Positions 9,253 through 9,456 of a stretch of DNA of 9,456 bases are shown here, piece by piece. The position numbers and the translations under genes were made by a program. The stretch spans positions 1-9,456 of the forward strand of contig WLIH01000056.1 of NCBI GenBank assembly GCA_009702305.1, given 5' to 3'. Under the pieces are notes generated by a model, which saw nothing but the letters and a program-made list of their open reading frames with translations, made no database searches and had not been told where the DNA came from. This DNA is from Actinomycetota bacterium. Its GTDB lineage: Bacteria > Actinomycetota > Actinomycetes > Propionibacteriales > Nocardioidaceae. How positions within the stretch are numbered: position 1 is the stretch's first letter; every line of letters begins with the position of its first letter.

Positions 9253-9456
9253 GCCGTCGGCCCGGCAGCCGGCCGCGGTGCTGTGGGACATGGACGGCAC
9301 CCTGGTCGACACCGAGCCGTACTGGATCGCCACCGAGTTCGAGATGGCGCAGCGCTACGGCGGCACCTGGAGCGAGGAGCACGCGCTGCGCCTGGTCGGC
9401 AACGACCTGCTCGAGTCGGGCCGCTACATCCGCGAGCACATGGGCATCGACCGCAC
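9245..9456 (+). CDS. HAD-family hydrolase (5' part, runs off the window)
   Basis: Only the first 70 or so codons are present; the frame is open to the window end. Translation from ATG 9245 gives [20 protein letters not shown] and continues in frame. [12 protein letters not shown] (about 14-25) is HAD motif I: Asp15 is the nucleophile and Asp17 the acid/base. The following helical segment resembles the cap of the beta-phosphoglucomutase-like subgroup, so it is probably a small-molecule phosphatase or phosphomutase of unknown substrate. The start overlaps the metH end by 8 nt and has no clear Shine-Dalgarno, so it is likely co-transcribed and translationally coupled with metH. HAD membership is clear from motif I; motifs II-IV are outside the window, so completeness and subgroup cannot be judged. 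Confidence 0.88.

Overview
The window is high-G+C, densely coding DNA with the codon bias of an actinobacterium, including long spurious open frames on both strands opposite real genes. Gene content points the same way: mycothiol ligase MshC, the actinobacterial families DUF3090 and SCO1664, and a ParJ-type PAC2 protein. The protein sequences look like a Nocardioides-type (Propionibacteriales) organism, but the genus is an impression, not a demonstration. It reads as a conserved chromosomal housekeeping region; I see no insertion sequence, prophage, CRISPR array or RNA gene.

Layout: (1) 20-1000, minus strand, a CorA-type magnesium/cobalt channel. (2) 1049-3148, plus strand, a tight three-gene run: histidine phosphatase of the MSMEG_4193 type, DUF3090 protein with a C-terminal CxxC/HxC zinc-type motif, and an SCO1664-family protein with residues resembling a PI3/4-kinase or HipA-like catalytic core. 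(3) 3180-4418, mshC, which makes the third-stage mycothiol intermediate. (4) 4419-4519, a convergent gap filled by a perfect 23-bp inverted repeat. (5) 4520-5368, minus strand, PAC2/ParJ-like protein. (6) 5369-5502, divergent promoter region with two 7-bp inverted repeats. (7) 5503-9252, complete cobalamin-dependent methionine synthase metH. (8) 9245 to the window end, 5' part of a HAD-family hydrolase overlapping metH.

From memory, the phosphatase, DUF3090, SCO1664, mshC, PAC2 and metH set is a recurring actinobacterial neighbourhood (compare SCO1657-SCO1666 in Streptomyces coelicolor and Rv2124c-Rv2135c in M. tuberculosis). The thiol link is clear for mshC (ligates cysteine to GlcN-inositol) and metH (homocysteine to methionine). 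The roles of the kinase-like, phosphatase and DUF3090 trio are unknown, and this trio is the best candidate here for an undescribed system. Five of the eight start codons have a TAGnnT -10-like hexamer 6-7 nt upstream and no clear Shine-Dalgarno sequence, the arrangement of actinobacterial leaderless genes; metH, with a strong GGAAGGAG, is the contrast.
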